Assembly: GCA_023634235.1 (NCBI GenBank)
Contig: JAMKCF010000022.1
Location: forward strand, 4,208,541-4,272,540
DNA from: Pisaster brevispinus
Lineage: Eukaryota; Echinodermata; Asteroidea; Forcipulatida; Asteriidae
DNA: 64,000 nt
Reading direction: 5' to 3'
Part shown: positions 12,601-27,600 of the stretch, one piece after another
Layout: each line of letters begins with the position of its first letter
How positions within the stretch are numbered: the stretch's first letter is position 1
The notes under the pieces: model-generated
What the model was told of the DNA's origin: nothing
Databases searched by the model: none
What the model saw: the letters and a program-made list of their open reading frames with translations, nothing else
Program-made: the position numbers and the translations under genes

Positions 12601-15600
12601 AATGTTTTCTGAATGATGGCGCTGCAGCCATGGATTGCATTCTGGTACCTCTGCTACCATTGGACTAGATGTAAAGGGAAAATACTCTTCAGGAAAAGTG
12701 TTCTCCTCATCGACTTTTGCCCGCACTTTATCTGTGCTCACTATGCGTTTTGAAGAAATATTGTGAGTTATTCTGTCTCGTCCAAAAGGATGGACAAGAT
12801 CATCAGAATGCGCTTTGTCTTCAGCTGGTAAAATAGCATTGTTATCACCCGGAATATCAGTTGGTGCTTCCATAGACTCTGATGCTGACTGAAGCTGGAT
12901 TAATATGAATAAAAATAGATCATTAACTGGGTCAATATATGAACGAAAAAAGATGATCGTTATGGTTTACTACTTCAATTTGATGTCATTAAAAACTTTA
13001 TACTCTCTGTCCAGAGAAACTTTTTGGAAACTTTTCAAACCCGAACAACTACTTTATTATTAAAAAACAATAACAACCTAGCTGATGACAAGCATTATTT
13101 TCTGACTCAAGGGAATAATTACCATCTCTAGTTTTATGACAATGTTCAAATAGCTCAGTCACAAAGTGAAGTCCACAAGGCTGAAACACTTGCTTTGAAT
13201 TTTAATATACGTGTATATTACAAGTTATTACCTGTGTACTTCTGTCTTCAGGTTGAGGAGGATCAACACATTGGAGACTCTGTAAATGGTCATTTATTTC
13301 CATTTGATACTTGTGGAGTTGATCAATTTGATATCTGACTTCTATTTGTGCCTGGTCTCTTTCATCAATGGCCTAAAATAAACATTAACATGTTAAAAAC
13401 TCATGATACCTGATAGATGCATTAGTTTGGGCATCTACGATGAAATAGCCTATGATGACCTTGGTGGCAAATTTGAAAACTGGTCACCATTTACAAAGTG
13501 ATACTACAAAAAGGGGGGGGTAAGGTCTACAATCTTCCTTTTTGTGTAGGTTTTTAGCGTCTAACAGGGTCTAAAAAGATTTTCAGTTTCTAAAAAGCGC
13601 CTAAATAATTTTGAGGGAAAATACCCTGGTAGAATTGCCACTGACAGACTTAGACTCAATTGCACTTCGCCTTGACTTGGAAAAAATTGTGAGACATAAA
13701 TTGGCTAGATGAAATTTGACTCGGCTCTACAACAAAGTTTCACAAGAAAAAACAATATACTTATAAGAGTTTCACAACACATCCGAGGAGATCTAGTAGA
13801 GTGCCACCTAAGATACTGAGTGACTTGGAATTTGCAAATGACATTGCACTCTGAAACAACCCTGGATAGTGCGAGATTGCAACTACAAGATGTAACAGAA
13901 GCTGCCAGGGCCTACTATACGCAGAGTACATGTACATCGCAAGATTAGTGTCATCAGATGTTCTGCTCTCCCCGCTGAAGATCTGGAGACTAACACAAGA
14001 CAGGATAGAATGGGGAAAGCTTGTGTCCGCCTGCTGTGCAGCCGACTGATGAATTATGAAACCAACAAATAATATCGTGTTGTTGCAATGCTTTTGTTGT
14101 GTTGTCTCCCAGTCGGATTACATGAATACTGTACATGTATCATCTTAACATGTAGCATAATCTATTAATCTCTTGTTATGAATGTACACTTCATTACAAA
14201 TACACACTTGATCTGTCTCTGATAATTGGGTACTTTTGGGCATTTTTACTGGTTTTATATCTTCATTTTTACTGGTTTTATATCTTCTGAATTAAAATAA
14301 CAATAAAAGAAACTAAAACATTCAATTGCTCTTGCATCTAATATTATGTGTGGGTTTTTTTTATACTGAAACCTGATACAACAAATAAAATGATGCAGTC
14401 CACCAGGCCAAGAGGTAGGTTGAGTCCAGGACAACCAGGAAGGTAACCAGGAAGGTAACCATTCAGAAAAATGTTTGGATTTGACAATCAAGGAAGCAGC
14501 AAGGTTCAAGAGCTCAGACCATATCCAACTTAACTAGGGTAGCTGAGTGTCTATGGTGTCTTCAGAAGATGTGGAATGATCACCTGATTCGGGTCCACTA
14601 TAGAACACAGAAGGCCAGTCACCCCCACAGACAAGGACCTGTCTGTCTGAGCACCAGAGCGATTAGAGTTCTGCCAGACATCACTGCTAGCAAAACATAA
14701 ACCCAGCCTGGGAGACTGTATCCCGATGGCCAGATAGTTTCTCCTGCAAGTAAGGCATGAAGAGGACCAGGGATGCAAGGGATGCCCCAAGGTCTCACAA
14801 CCTATCAGATGCCATGAAGCTGTGCTTCGAATCGGCTGTGACATTTGCATGTCCTTATCCTGGAACAATGCAGAGGACATACCTACATGTACTGTATATA
14901 CCCCAGTCATTCCCCAAAAGACACAGCTCTTCACTCTTTGACTTAAACAAAGTTAGCCTTAAAGAATAATCTGATTCACTCATTAATACAAAAGGTCAAA
15001 GGCTCCAACACCTCCACACACTAAATACTTCTTGTTCAAAGTTTGACAACCTTTTAAATACAAGAGACAAATGGAAAGAGTTGATAAGACTTGATTGTTT
15101 GTTTGCTTTCATACTTTGCAATTTCATATCATCGTTATGCCATATATTTTGCTGTGTATCATCACAAACCACTGTGATCTTGATGAAATGGCGGTATATA
15201 AAACATTTGTGTATGTATGTCATGTTCGTGTTCTCTCATGTCTTTGTGAGAGTCCGTCACCTTCTCAACCTAAAAGACACCACTATGATGAAGTTAAGAA
15301 ACACTTCAAATGTCCCCATAAATGATGCTGCATCTATGAACTAACTATATTTCATATCCCAAACAATGATTGTTATTTATTTATTTTTTATACAAGAGCT
15401 TGGGAAAATAGGTGCTTCTAAAGTTGTACCCAACCTGTAAATGTCGGGAGTTTTCTTACCCTCAGTCGTTCTTGTTTGACTTTGTTAAGCTCATGCCATG
15501 TGATGTTGTAGTGTCTCTTGAATGTCTCAGCCATAGTCTCTGCACTTAGCCTTTTCTGCAAGAGCTCCTCATTTTCAGATTTACACTGAATAACAGAACA

Positions 15601-18600
15601 CAAATTAGATGATGTTTACAATATGTTGAGGTCATTCAGTCACAGTACTAAAGTCAGATTTAAGGCAGTTTTAAAGCATTCAGGTTTAACTTTCTGTGTC
15701 CAAACCCTCTAAAAGCTCAGCCAAATCATGTTGAACCCTAATGAGTTAAATCGGTTGACAAAATGCTTTACCCTAAACCACTTCAGGTTTATCTTTTAGC
15801 ACAGTGTGTAGACAGACTAAAAATGACCACATCCAGTTTAAATCACAACACATGACCACTGACCAGTGTAAGGTCACTAAGTAATATGCCTACGCACACC
15901 TCGACGAACATATAAAGAAATGAGAGAAAGCGTGCTTCTTTTGTTTGGGTTATTTCCAACTTGCTCACCTGTAATTTTAGGTCTGTTTTCACCAATAACC
16001 TCTGAATACAATTATGTATAAATTTGTATTATAACGCCACATTTTCAGCCATGTCAGTTGACTCCTGCTTGAAAATCAACACGTCAGAAATGATGAACAG
16101 TGAATTGAGGAGTATCCAGGATTTTACAGATCACGAAAAATGCATCAATCTCCCGACACCAATACCCCGACTGGTCTAAAATCTCCCAGATTGCCATTTT
16201 TTCCTATTAAAATTTGTAGCTCATAACAAATTTTCCTATTTGCCAATAATATCCATGTCCTACACATCAACCAAAAGGAAAATTTGCTTTTGGCTGCCTG
16301 GCAGAAATACCTTCACTCATGTGCTGTCTACACATGCAGTCAGTACATGAGTACATCGATCCACAGAGTAGATTGTGAAAACAAATGTTGAAAGTCATGA
16401 CCACAAAGACACGGCAATGCCAACAGAAATAAAAGAAAGATTGTCATGCAAAATGGCCATGTATAAGGCGTTCAAACAGGAAACTATTGTGCATTTTGCA
16501 ATGTTTGCAGTGTAGATACCCTTAGGTTGTGAATGTTGTATGGAGCATTAAGGATGATCGGGGACATATTATAACCTATGAATGAACAAAATCCATTCCA
16601 ATTGACCAAATGAGCAAAACCCTGACAAAATCCTAGTTTTACAGGACTTTTTCTATGTTATGGGCCATGCATTGCTTCGTCTACAGACAATGTGAACTGG
16701 AAGATGGACATGGTCCCTGTGTAGGAAATAACATTTGACCACTAGGCCTTCCAACTATAGAAGTACATGTAATGACGTCATCATCCTACATGCCTATCTT
16801 GTGAAAAGTTAAAAGGCACTATTTTGCTGAAAACCTGTTGCAAGCTCTTGGTAGTTTAAAACTTAGTTACATACTTAAATCTCAACGCCCATATAACAAA
16901 TTAGCAATGACTTCCAAGATGATGTCATCCGTTTTCAAATTATGCTTACCTTTTGAAAAATTCATACCTTGAGAACCACAGCTGTTATAGTTTGAATCTC
17001 GGGGTTACCTTGAATAGTTTAATGTATGTTCTAAACTTGTATTTAACGGTTTAATGGTTTTTATGTTCATATTGATGATATTTTATTAGGTGTTCAGGCA
17101 ATCCGCCCGGAACACCTCTTGTTTTTGTTCCCTTTTTTGTTTTAGGTGTTCGGGCAATCTGCCCGGAACACCTCTTGTTTTTGTTCCGTTTTTTTTTTTT
17201 TTTAGGTGTTCGGGCATTACGCCCGGAACACCTCTTATTTTTGTTTGTTTTTTGTTGTTTTTTCTTAATACTTCTTCTTCTTAGGTGTTTGGACAAAAGT
17301 CTGAAGACCTCTTGTTATTGTTCGGTTTTTTAGGTGTTCGGACAAAAGTCCGAAGACCTTTTGTTATTGTTCGTTTTTGTTTTTGTTTTTAGGTGTTCGG
17401 GCATTCCGCCCGGAACACCTATTGTTTTTGTTCAGTTTTTTATTTTTATTAGGTGTTCGGACAAAAGTCCGAAGACCTCTTCTAATTGTTCGTTTTGGTT
17501 TTTTTTTTGGTTTTTTACTTCTTCAGCTTCTTCTCGCCGTCGATTGTCCGCTAACAAAGACACACTTCCTAAGCTCACATAAACTTAAAACTCTAAACAT
17601 AGTTAGATATTCATTAGTAGATGAAACCATTTTTGGTTTCGTCATGATGACATCATCAGGTGTCGAGTTACGTTAAATCAAAGTTTAATATTTGAAAAAA
17701 TCATAACTCCAAAACAACACAATGGATTTTCACAATCTATACATCATCGGATAGGCCTGGTATGACTCTAAAAACGCTACACTGAACGCGACCTCATTTG
17801 ACCTTGACTTCCGGTTCAAACCGGAAGTTGAATATTTAAAAAATTCATATCTCAAAAACTACTGATCATTTCATTATAATTTTTACATCAGATTGTAGTC
17901 CTGTCATCCTTCCGAAACTTTTGCACAGAAATGATGCCAATATGACCTTAACTTCTGGTCCTAAATGGGTGTTACAGCCAATGCTAGTATTAACCGCAGT
18001 TAATTCGTGTATGAGAAAAACGCTGTAACTGACTGTCCGCTCCATTATTCATAAGGTTCAAAGTCCACGAAGCCTGTGCGTATAGTCCCACACAACGGAA
18101 ATGTATCATTGCGTTGCTTATTCTTGGACGTAGTAACAACACGTGTCCCGCACATAAAAAACTCAAACTCATTCAAAGTTCAGTGTGAATTTAGTTCCGT
18201 TGTGCTCGTCTGATGGCTTAATGGAAAACAAGGAATAAAAGAGGAGGTTTTACTGAGATGTCCACCTGCTTTAGGGATTTGTATGACTTTGACTAAATGA
18301 CAAAAACTTCAACTGGAAAAAAAACGACATTGGTTTGTTTCTCATCAAATACCGAGACCCACGTCACGTTGATTGACGTGACCATGCCTGCCAAAGGCGC
18401 TCTAGGCCCTCTGAGTATGCCCTTCAGACACGGTGATTAAAATGGTAAGCTTTTATTTCAAAACCACCGTTAAAAAGAGGGGGCATTCCTTTTTTGCTAC
18501 AATAATATTGATATGTTTCATCCAAGAACTTGCATTGTGGGGTTTTTTTTTGTCATGGTTTAATTTTCAACTATCTGATTGAATTGATGCTTATCCCCGC

Positions 18601-21600
18601 TCAGGTATATTATGTATGTACTGTGTATGGAAAAAAAAACATAACTCGTGAACCAAAAAGGGTTTTGACTTTAAGCTAACCATGTACTTAGACCTTAGTG
18701 TGTCAATGAAACCACAGAGGTTTTCGGCATGATTACGTCATCAATGATGTCATAACATTGAATCAATGTTTAATTTTTACAAAAAAACATATCTGGAAAA
18801 CTATAACTGCTACATACCAGATCTTTGGTCCATGTGAAAGACCATGGAGTGTATTTTTTTAATTTGACAGAAAGTGTGACCCTCTGTGACCTTTACTTCT
18901 GGTCGAAACTGAAATATGCTTATTCCATACTTTAAAACTTCATATCCCATTAACCAAAAAAGGGTTGAGACCTAAAAACTTTACATACTTAGACCCGAGT
19001 GTGTAGATGAAACCGCAGTTATTTTCGGGATGTTGACGACTCGATGGCGTCCTTACATTAAATTAACCTTTATCCGGAGAACCAAAATTGTTATATACAT
19101 AACTTGCACCATCCCCAAAAATTACACAAACTGTGTCTCCCTTAAGTGAAAAAAAAACACTCCCGGTCCTCGTTTTGAGGCCTGCAAACAATATGATCTT
19201 GAAATCAAATGGTCCCTCTACTCTATATCAAATACAGTTTTACCAATAGGACTTTCAATTCCAGCAAAATAATAACTAAAATCCTGTGACAATTTCAAAA
19301 ACTTAGCAGGTACTTATGAATCTCAATGTCTTGATAATAAAATGAGCTATGAAAACGGAATGATTTCATCGGTTTTTAAATTTATCAATTTTTTTAATTT
19401 CAAATACGAAATCTTCTACCATTCACTTTACGTATCAATTTGTCGTACTAAGTTATGTTTTTTCGGTTTTCGCTTCGAAAACACTTCCTCTGCTAACTAA
19501 AAAATGTCTACACCGAACACCTTGTTTTTGTTATGCAACAAAAACTTATATCTAGTTTTTTTTTTTTTTTTTTTAGGTGTTCGGGCAATTTGCCCGGAAC
19601 ACCTCTTGTTTTTGTTCAAAACTACAAAATGGATTTTCACAATCTATACATCATCGGATAGGGCTGTTATGGCTCTAAAAACGCTACACAGAGAGTAATG
19701 ACCTCATTTGACCTTGACTTCCGGTGCAGAGAACCAGAAACCACTCATAAATTAGTCAAACTTTTTACATCAGGTTGTAGGTCATTGAGCCTGCTCAAAC
19801 TTTTGCACTGAAATGATACCACAGTGACCTTAACTTCTGGTCCTAGACAGGCAATGACGGGCGTTACAGCCAACGTTAGTATTAACCCGCAACTAATCTG
19901 TGTATAGAGAAAACGCTGTAGCTGACTGTTCCGCTGCATTAATCATAAGGTTCAAAGTCCACGAGGCCTGTGTGTATAGTCCCACATAACGGAAGCGTAA
20001 GCAGTACATTCCACAAGCATGATGGCGCTGTATAAAAAAACTGTTCATGCTTTTATCCCGCTCTGGGACATTATTATTGGCTCGCTTTGTGACAGATGCC
20101 GCCTCGGAAATCTATGTCATTTTATATTTAAATGTTTGAAAATTTGTATTAAATCAAGGATACGAGCCCCTGAGTTGCTTAGGTCTTCGCTTTTAAATGT
20201 ATGCGTGACATTACGTGACCTCTACTTCCGGTGGAAACCAGAAGTACCTTGTAATTTAACCAGAAGTACCTTCTAACTTTTTTTTGAGTTGTTTTTAACG
20301 ATGTTGTAATCTTACAAATGTCTGGTTTAAAAAATAAGACTGATGACGTCATAAAAATCAAGAACGCCATCTGGCGGCAGGTTATAAATAGTTAAAAATA
20401 CACTTTTACTAGATGCCTGCGGCAGAGTTTTTATAATTGTTTACAAAACTGGTTTACATTATGGTCTTAACGCATACAACATATTTCATTTCAGCTTCAT
20501 TTCCCCTGTACAAAGAGGGACAACAGGTATTGGAATTCATACTTAAAATCTCTATTTTTTCCGCATATGATGAGTGCCTGCGTCGTCATCCGACCTCCTC
20601 TGGCCGCATGGGGTATGCTGCTGCATGCGGTTATTAAATGGTACAGCTTGTGTTGGGTACCAGACAATGTCGACCTCCAGTCGGCAAACGCATATGATGG
20701 GCGCCTGCATCATCATCCGACCTCCTCTGGCCGCATGAGTTATGCTGCTCTGCATGCGGATGCTGCCATATCCCAGAAACTAACAGGAAACTAACAGCCT
20801 CGCGAAAGGCTGCCTAAGGGGGCCTTTTCGCGAGGTTTAATGAAATCAAAATAAGAGCTGCATACTATGGGCTAATATTCAATGATGACTAATAAGCTTG
20901 CTAGTTATAAATAATTTAGTTATACATGTAACCCACAAATCAAAAATATGTTTTCCAATATCATAAGCAAGTTTGATCATTTTCAGGGGCCTCCACCCTT
21001 GAATCTAGTATGAATACAGTCGGGGGGGGGGGGGGGATTAAGACACCAAATCCTGTCAACTTAATTAAACAAAATGAAAACCATTTTCTTCAAATAGTTT
21101 GTTAGATTCTTTTGAGATGCTTTAAAGACAACCTTTGTGATTCCCATTACATTTCATTTTCGGACAGCTGAATTTACCTGAAATCGTCATGTAGTTTTAA
21201 AAAAATTCTTTATTATTATGTCGGGGGGGGGGCATTGAATTGATTCATTCAAATTTCTGAACAAAAAACAAGTAATAAATTGTATAATATTTTGCTCAAA
21301 AAAATATAGGTACATTTAAACAGTTTCTTAAAAAAAATTGACTGTTTTTGTAGTTGAAAGTATTGATGTTTTGTAGCTATGGAAGGAAAAATGTTTGATA
21401 AGTGAATTAAATGAACAATTCAGGATTGATTTCTTGAATGATAAGCCTGGCTGTTTATTGGCACCGATGCATTCTTTATAAACAAATAAATAATATGAGA
21501 CGAAAGTGTTTTCTGAAATTGTGTTTGTGGTTGCATTTACAACTGACGATCGATCGCCAGTTTTAATGACCCGCAAAATCATTGCCGATTTAGCCGTTTA

Positions 21601-24600
21601 TTTCCTCCAAAAGACCATTTTTTAAAATTTAATAGTACAAATAACTTAAAAACCAATGGTTGACGAACATGTTTTTTTGTTTTGAGTCCGTTAAAGAAAA
21701 GAAAGAGTGCAATATCTTTAGGTAGTCTACCCGGGCAAAACATGTTGTGCCGTTGGCTATTTATTAACTTGTGCAATAAAATACTGACTTACGCCATCAA
21801 AATCGAGTGCGTAAGTTGAGCCATTTTTGTGGCGTAACTTTCAGACTTGCGCCACTTTCAGATGTGGCATAACTTTCGTGAGATCGATCTTAAACTAATG
21901 GCGCAACTTACGCCATAAACATTGCCCTAGTAGACTTACACCATGTCGTAAAGTGACGTGAAATCGGCTGCAGGGTTTTATTGTGCAATTGACATTCTCA
22001 GAAAACAAACTATTCTGGAAGGTTCGGGGGGAAGAATACCGTACACAGGAACAGTAAAATTTATTTAATACCAATGTAAAGTGGTTAAAACCAAAGCAGT
22101 TTCAGTTGTTGATGATTAAGTTGCTTTGGTCTAATAGATTTTAGACTAAAGGGTTTTAGAAAGCAACACACTTTTTGACTCTACATGTACAATGTATGTT
22201 TATTTAAGGCATTGTCTACGAGTTGTAAATCTTCATTCCCCTTTATTCTTACAAGACTTTACTTTTTGTAATTTGATCGAAAAACTTTCTGTTTGCATCA
22301 CTCAATACCACCTTGACAAAATACACGTAGTTGTATACTTGTTGTGTTGTCATTTAGCCTTTGAGAAAGACTGTGCTTTGCAGAAGTTAATACATCCATG
22401 TAATATGTGTATAGATAGCGAGATTAATTGATTGTACCTTTTCAAGTTCTGTGTCACGACAATGCAGATCATTCCGTGCCTTTAGAAGGCTACCTGCTAA
22501 TTCTTCACATTTCTCCTTGTAGTTCTGAAGTTCTTCCCTCAATATGTTGAGTGTAGCTTGGGTGTACTGATCAATATGAAAGTCCTCAGCAGTAATGGCA
22601 CTTACAACATCCTTAAAATTTTAGAAGTACATGAAATTGTTAGTAGTATTTAAATCAATTTATAATCAAATTTATATGAAACCTGTTTTGTGGATTGTTT
22701 TCTTCTTAATCTGCCCAATATCTACCAGTGTTGTAAATGTTCAGCATGTTTTTAATACACATGTACATGTACGTACAGTTTAAAAGGTGGTTTGATTATA
22801 CAAGACCTGCAGCTTGAATTTGCATTTGAAGTAGTTCTTGTGCACAATGTCATTCTTGTCATTTAAGTTTCAACCCTTAGTATCTCTTAAGTCTATTTCC
22901 AAGTTTGACCAGAGTGTCTCTGACACTATAAGGGTGTCTTTATATCAATGGTGCATGTCTTACAACAAAAACTGCTTCACCATATTATTATTGCTGGTTT
23001 ATTGAAATCATTTAAAATTATTTTTCCACCGCGGCTAAGGGCCGAATTAGGGAAACAAGTTAACAAAGAAAAACAATATGTAAAATGTTTTTAAAAAGTC
23101 AAGAAATATTTTTAAAAAGATACAACAGCAAAAACGGAAAATAACTGTATAAAATTAAAAACTGGAGATAGAAATAAAAGTGGTTCAGATCCAAAAAACT
23201 TCAAAATCTTAAGCGGCACAAAAAGTAAATTAGAGAGCACAAAAGGAATAAAGATGGGTTTTTTAATCACTAAAAAGAGAGGAAAGATGGCAAATGGTCT
23301 CGAAATCAAAGTCAGAAGACCGGAGAGACGAAAAATGTTTAAAAAGGACTGAGTTATTAAAAAAAAGGAAACCAATAAAGACATCAAAATAGCAGAAATT
23401 AGCTACTAAGTAAAGGAACGGCAGACTAGAGATGGAACGGTGCTCTTCTTAAATCTAGAAGTCCTGCATTTGAGATCACTCAATTTTAGAGGGGGGGGGG
23501 GGTGGTTCTGAGTGCATATCCAATTTTTTTTTCAGGGAGAAATTTCTGAAGTTTGGAGTTTTTGAGAGAGTTTGCAAAATTTAGGCATTGTTGGTTGCAT
23601 CTGCTCTCAAGCGTTTCAAGTTTACAGTTTCCTAATGAATCAGATTAACTTGAGTAATCTGGTTCTAATGCTATGCGACACGCCATCTTCTGGATGCCCT
23701 CTGCCCTTACGGAAAATCAAGCTTGCGACAAGCTTGCGGCAAGCTAGTTTTAAGCTTGTGACAATCTCATTGAGCTTGCTGCAAGCTCAAATGAGCTTGC
23801 AATAATTTCTGCAAGCTAGCTGCAAGCTTCTTGCAAGCTTGCGGGCCCGTGCAAGCTTGCAGCAAGCTTGCTGCAAGCTTGCTGCAAGCTTGCATGAAAC
23901 GTTTGTCTTCATGCAAGCTTGCATGGTTTCTTGGCAAGCTCGCAATCTTTATTGACAAGCTTGCAAACTTTTTTTGCAAGCTTGCAAGCTGGCATGGTTT
24001 CTTGGCAAGCTTGCTGCAAGCTTGCATGTTTTTTGACAAGCTTGCAAACTTTTTTTGCAAGCTTGAAAGCTTACATGGTTTTTTGGCAAGCTTCTTGCAA
24101 AGCTTGCATGTTTTTGACAAGCTTGCAATTTTTTTTGGCAAGCTTGCAAGCTTGCATGGTTTCTTGGCAAGCTTGCAATTTTGAAGCAAGCAATTGCATG
24201 GTTTGGTCACAAAAAATTAAGCTTGCAATCTTAAGCTTGCTGCACACTGCAAGCTTGCCAACTTGTTTGGCAAGCTGTATATAGCAAATGGCTAGTGCAA
24301 GCTTGCACATATGGCTTAATTAATACAAGCTTGCTAAATGTACTTGCAAACATAGCTTGTATTTGTAACTGATGGATTTTCAATTTCATACTTCTGCGCC
24401 TGTGCAAGTTTTTCACTTGCAGATCGCATAGGGGGCAGTTTGGGCTTTGAAACCCCATCTAGAAATGTCCACACTTATACCTTCTTTTTACACTATGTTT
24501 GCTGCCACAGAAAAAAATTAAATCAGTTTTGACAGGACAATATCAACAATGTTGATTAAGCAGTCACAATATCCACAACTTTTTCATGTATAAGCAGTCC

Positions 24601-27600
24601 AAGTAGAATTTCTAAAGAGTTTCAGACTTGAAGGCTAGGGGGCCTACAACTGCAAATTCATGTACATGTTCATGAAGGCATAAGCCCTTTTCACACGACG
24701 GAAAAAACGAACATTCTTTGCGAAATTTTACAATTGTTTGTAAAAAATTACAATTTGGGCTTCGTGTGAAAGAACAGTAATATTTTACATCGCCTACATT
24801 CCTTGCGAAATTTTCGCAAACCTTGCGAAATTTTGTAGTAGGTCCCGACCTCCGACAAAATCTTACGCTAGCGTAATTTTTCGCAAGGAATCTAGTCAAA
24901 CCTTCGTGTGAAACGATCCGTTGTTTATTGACCGACAATCCTCGCGAAAGCAGTATTAACACGCATGCGTGAAGAACCTTCGGGAGCCGACCTTTGTGTG
25001 TTTACACACCGTTACCGGGCACTGGTCACCGTTGCGACCATTTGCCACCTCGTCCGCGATTTCCCGCCAAACATGGCCGTTTTGGGTCAAACCATCCATT
25101 TTAGATTGGGTGGTTTCCTTCTCCATAATGTTTATCAAGGCAATCGTTTCCTCGTAGCACCAAGATTTATTGGCCTTCTTACTCTTATCTTTGGTTGATG
25201 TCTTTGCCGGTCGTTTTTTGGAGGATATTACGGGCATAGTATTATGAATGGACTCCCCAACGTCTTCGTGAGTGTCAGCCATTTTGAAGAATGTTTACAT
25301 GGTTTATTTTTTACCGACGACGACACACTGTGCACACGCGACATACGTCATCATTTAACTGGTATAGCGCTGTTTAAGAACAAAAACTCTATAGTTCAGT
25401 GGTAACCAGCTAAGTCTGTACTCTCGTCTCATAGAACGTGGTCATATTTTTACTTGGTGTCGTGTGAAAGCTTGCGAAAGCAGTCAGGCGTGGGATGACT
25501 TCAGCGCTCGTTAAATTCGTCGCAAGGAATGTTGGTTCTTTTTTTCTCGTGTGAAAAGGGCTTTAAGTACACCAGGGTCACTCAAGAAGTGTAACTTGAC
25601 ACTGTCCATTGCATAACACTTCCTGTGTGGTAAATTTGAATTCTAACTGGCACTCATATTGAAAGTGCAATGGCTACTGGAAGCTGCTTGTGTTGGAGGT
25701 GTTGGTGTGTAGGTTTTTGTACCACAATTTAATATGTTAATAATCACTTGCAAACAATGGAAGTTATACTCTATATACTCAGTGGAAACTAAACAAGACA
25801 TTAAAGAAACAAACATGACCAGAACATGGAAGATTGATCAGAATTATCATGGATTGGTAAGCTGTTTATTTGCTACTACTATACTTTAATTATACTACTA
25901 ATACTATGTATGTAACTACATGGGATGTACTATTACACAGAATGTCTGTGTGTCAATATCACTTTGTTTTTGTCAACGGAGCATGGAGGAGAGTATTTTC
26001 CTTTGATGATGTAGAAGCCATGGATTTGTTGCTTTTTAAGTGCTGCCTAAAATCTGAGCAACAATGCCCTGATGGCTATGACTATAACTTCATTTGATTC
26101 TTCCAGGTTTAATGTTCAGTGCTTGCCCAGATCCAAGAACATAGGCCACCCATCACTACATTTCATTGTGCCATACTCAAACCTGATCGATCAAGATTTC
26201 TATTTCATGTTGACCTGAATATCAGTATTTCATCATAGAAGAAATTATCTTCATCTTGTTTTTTGGGGGGACCCAAGGTTGGGAGTACGCATCTCAAAGA
26301 ATGGGCTGGAACAGCAGGAAAGGTTGGCCACAAAGCCAGAAAAGTTTGGACTTCTTCTGTTGGAGTTGGTTGTTTCTTTTGAAGAGTGTGTCTGAGGAGA
26401 TTGAAGTTACAATAGTGTAGTGTGTGTGCTTGGACTTCAGCAACTGTATATACATGTACGTAACGAACAGTCAACATCATTAAATTGTTTTATATTGGGT
26501 TGGCAGTTTTTTTACACTGCACTGAGGGTATTGTTTGAAGGGAAAGAGTTGTGTTTTACTGAATGTCAATAAACTGAAAAACTAATCATTCAGGAATATG
26601 CTTTTATTGGCATCTTTTTGTTGTCAGTTCCTGTCATATACCTGTTCCAGCTATATCCTTCAGCATCGCCTCTGAAGACAGGAGGTCTTAATTGTGGCAA
26701 GATGACGGCAAGCTTGCAACAGGCTTGTCATTTAATTGGCACAATTTAAAAGTGATGCATCCATTATTTTTTAGGACCAACCATATGCCAACGATAATAA
26801 ATTAAGCTAATCGCCATTTACATATGCAGCTCGTACACATGTGCAAACTTCCCTTCGCAGAAATTACCTCAAGCATGATATCAGCCCACATGCACAAATG
26901 CCATGCTGTTGGCGCAAGCTTGCCATCCTGCCTACAATGCCTGCGCAAGCTTGCCATGCATGCATGCGCCCATTGGCGCAAGCTTAATTCCGGCCAGCTA
27001 GATTTTAATTGGCAAGCTTGTCATCTTGTTGTGCAAGCTTGCTGGCGCAAATAAGCTTGCAATAACTGGCCATTCATGCAAGCTTGCTCATTATATAGGC
27101 ACAATTTTTAAGCTTGTCGCATTCTTCCCACATGTGCAAGCTTGCCATTCTGCAGGCAAGCTTGCAGAGAGCTTGCGCAAGCTTGCAGAGAGCTTGAGAG
27201 CTTGCGCAAGCTTGCAGAGAGCTTGAGAGCTTGCCGCAAGCTTGCAGAGAGCTTGAGAGCTTGCCGCAAGCTTGTAGAGAGCTTGAAAGCTTGCCGCAAG
27301 CTTGCAGAGAGCTTGAGAGCTTGCCGCAAGCTTGCAGAGAGCTTGAGAGCTTGCCACAAGCTTGCAGAGAGCTTGAGAGCTTGCCGCAAGCTTGCAGAGA
27401 GCTTGCCGCAAGCTTGCAGAGAGCTTGCCGCAAGCTTGCAGGGTTCCAAATATGCAAATGAGGGCAAGCTTGCACCAACTTGCAAGCTTGCAAGCTTGCT
27501 GCAAGCTTGCCATTCTGCCGGGTGCCGCAAGCTTGCCGCAAGCTTGCCGCAAGCTTGCCGCAAGCTTGCCGCAAGCTTGCCGCAAGCTTACCCTAATTTG

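Noticed and set aside
12529..12873. Stand-alone 114-codon gene starting MEAPTD
   Set aside because: The frame continues upstream through LQSASES to a good acceptor, and the apparent stop lies beyond a consensus donor; it is CARD-CC exon 9.
14551..14934. 127-codon minus-strand ORF as a gene
   Set aside because: No motif, no splice context and atypical composition; chance ORF in an intron.
27450..27459. ATGCAAAT octamer as an enhancer element
   Set aside because: It occurs once in each arm of a palindromic repeat; no other regulatory evidence.
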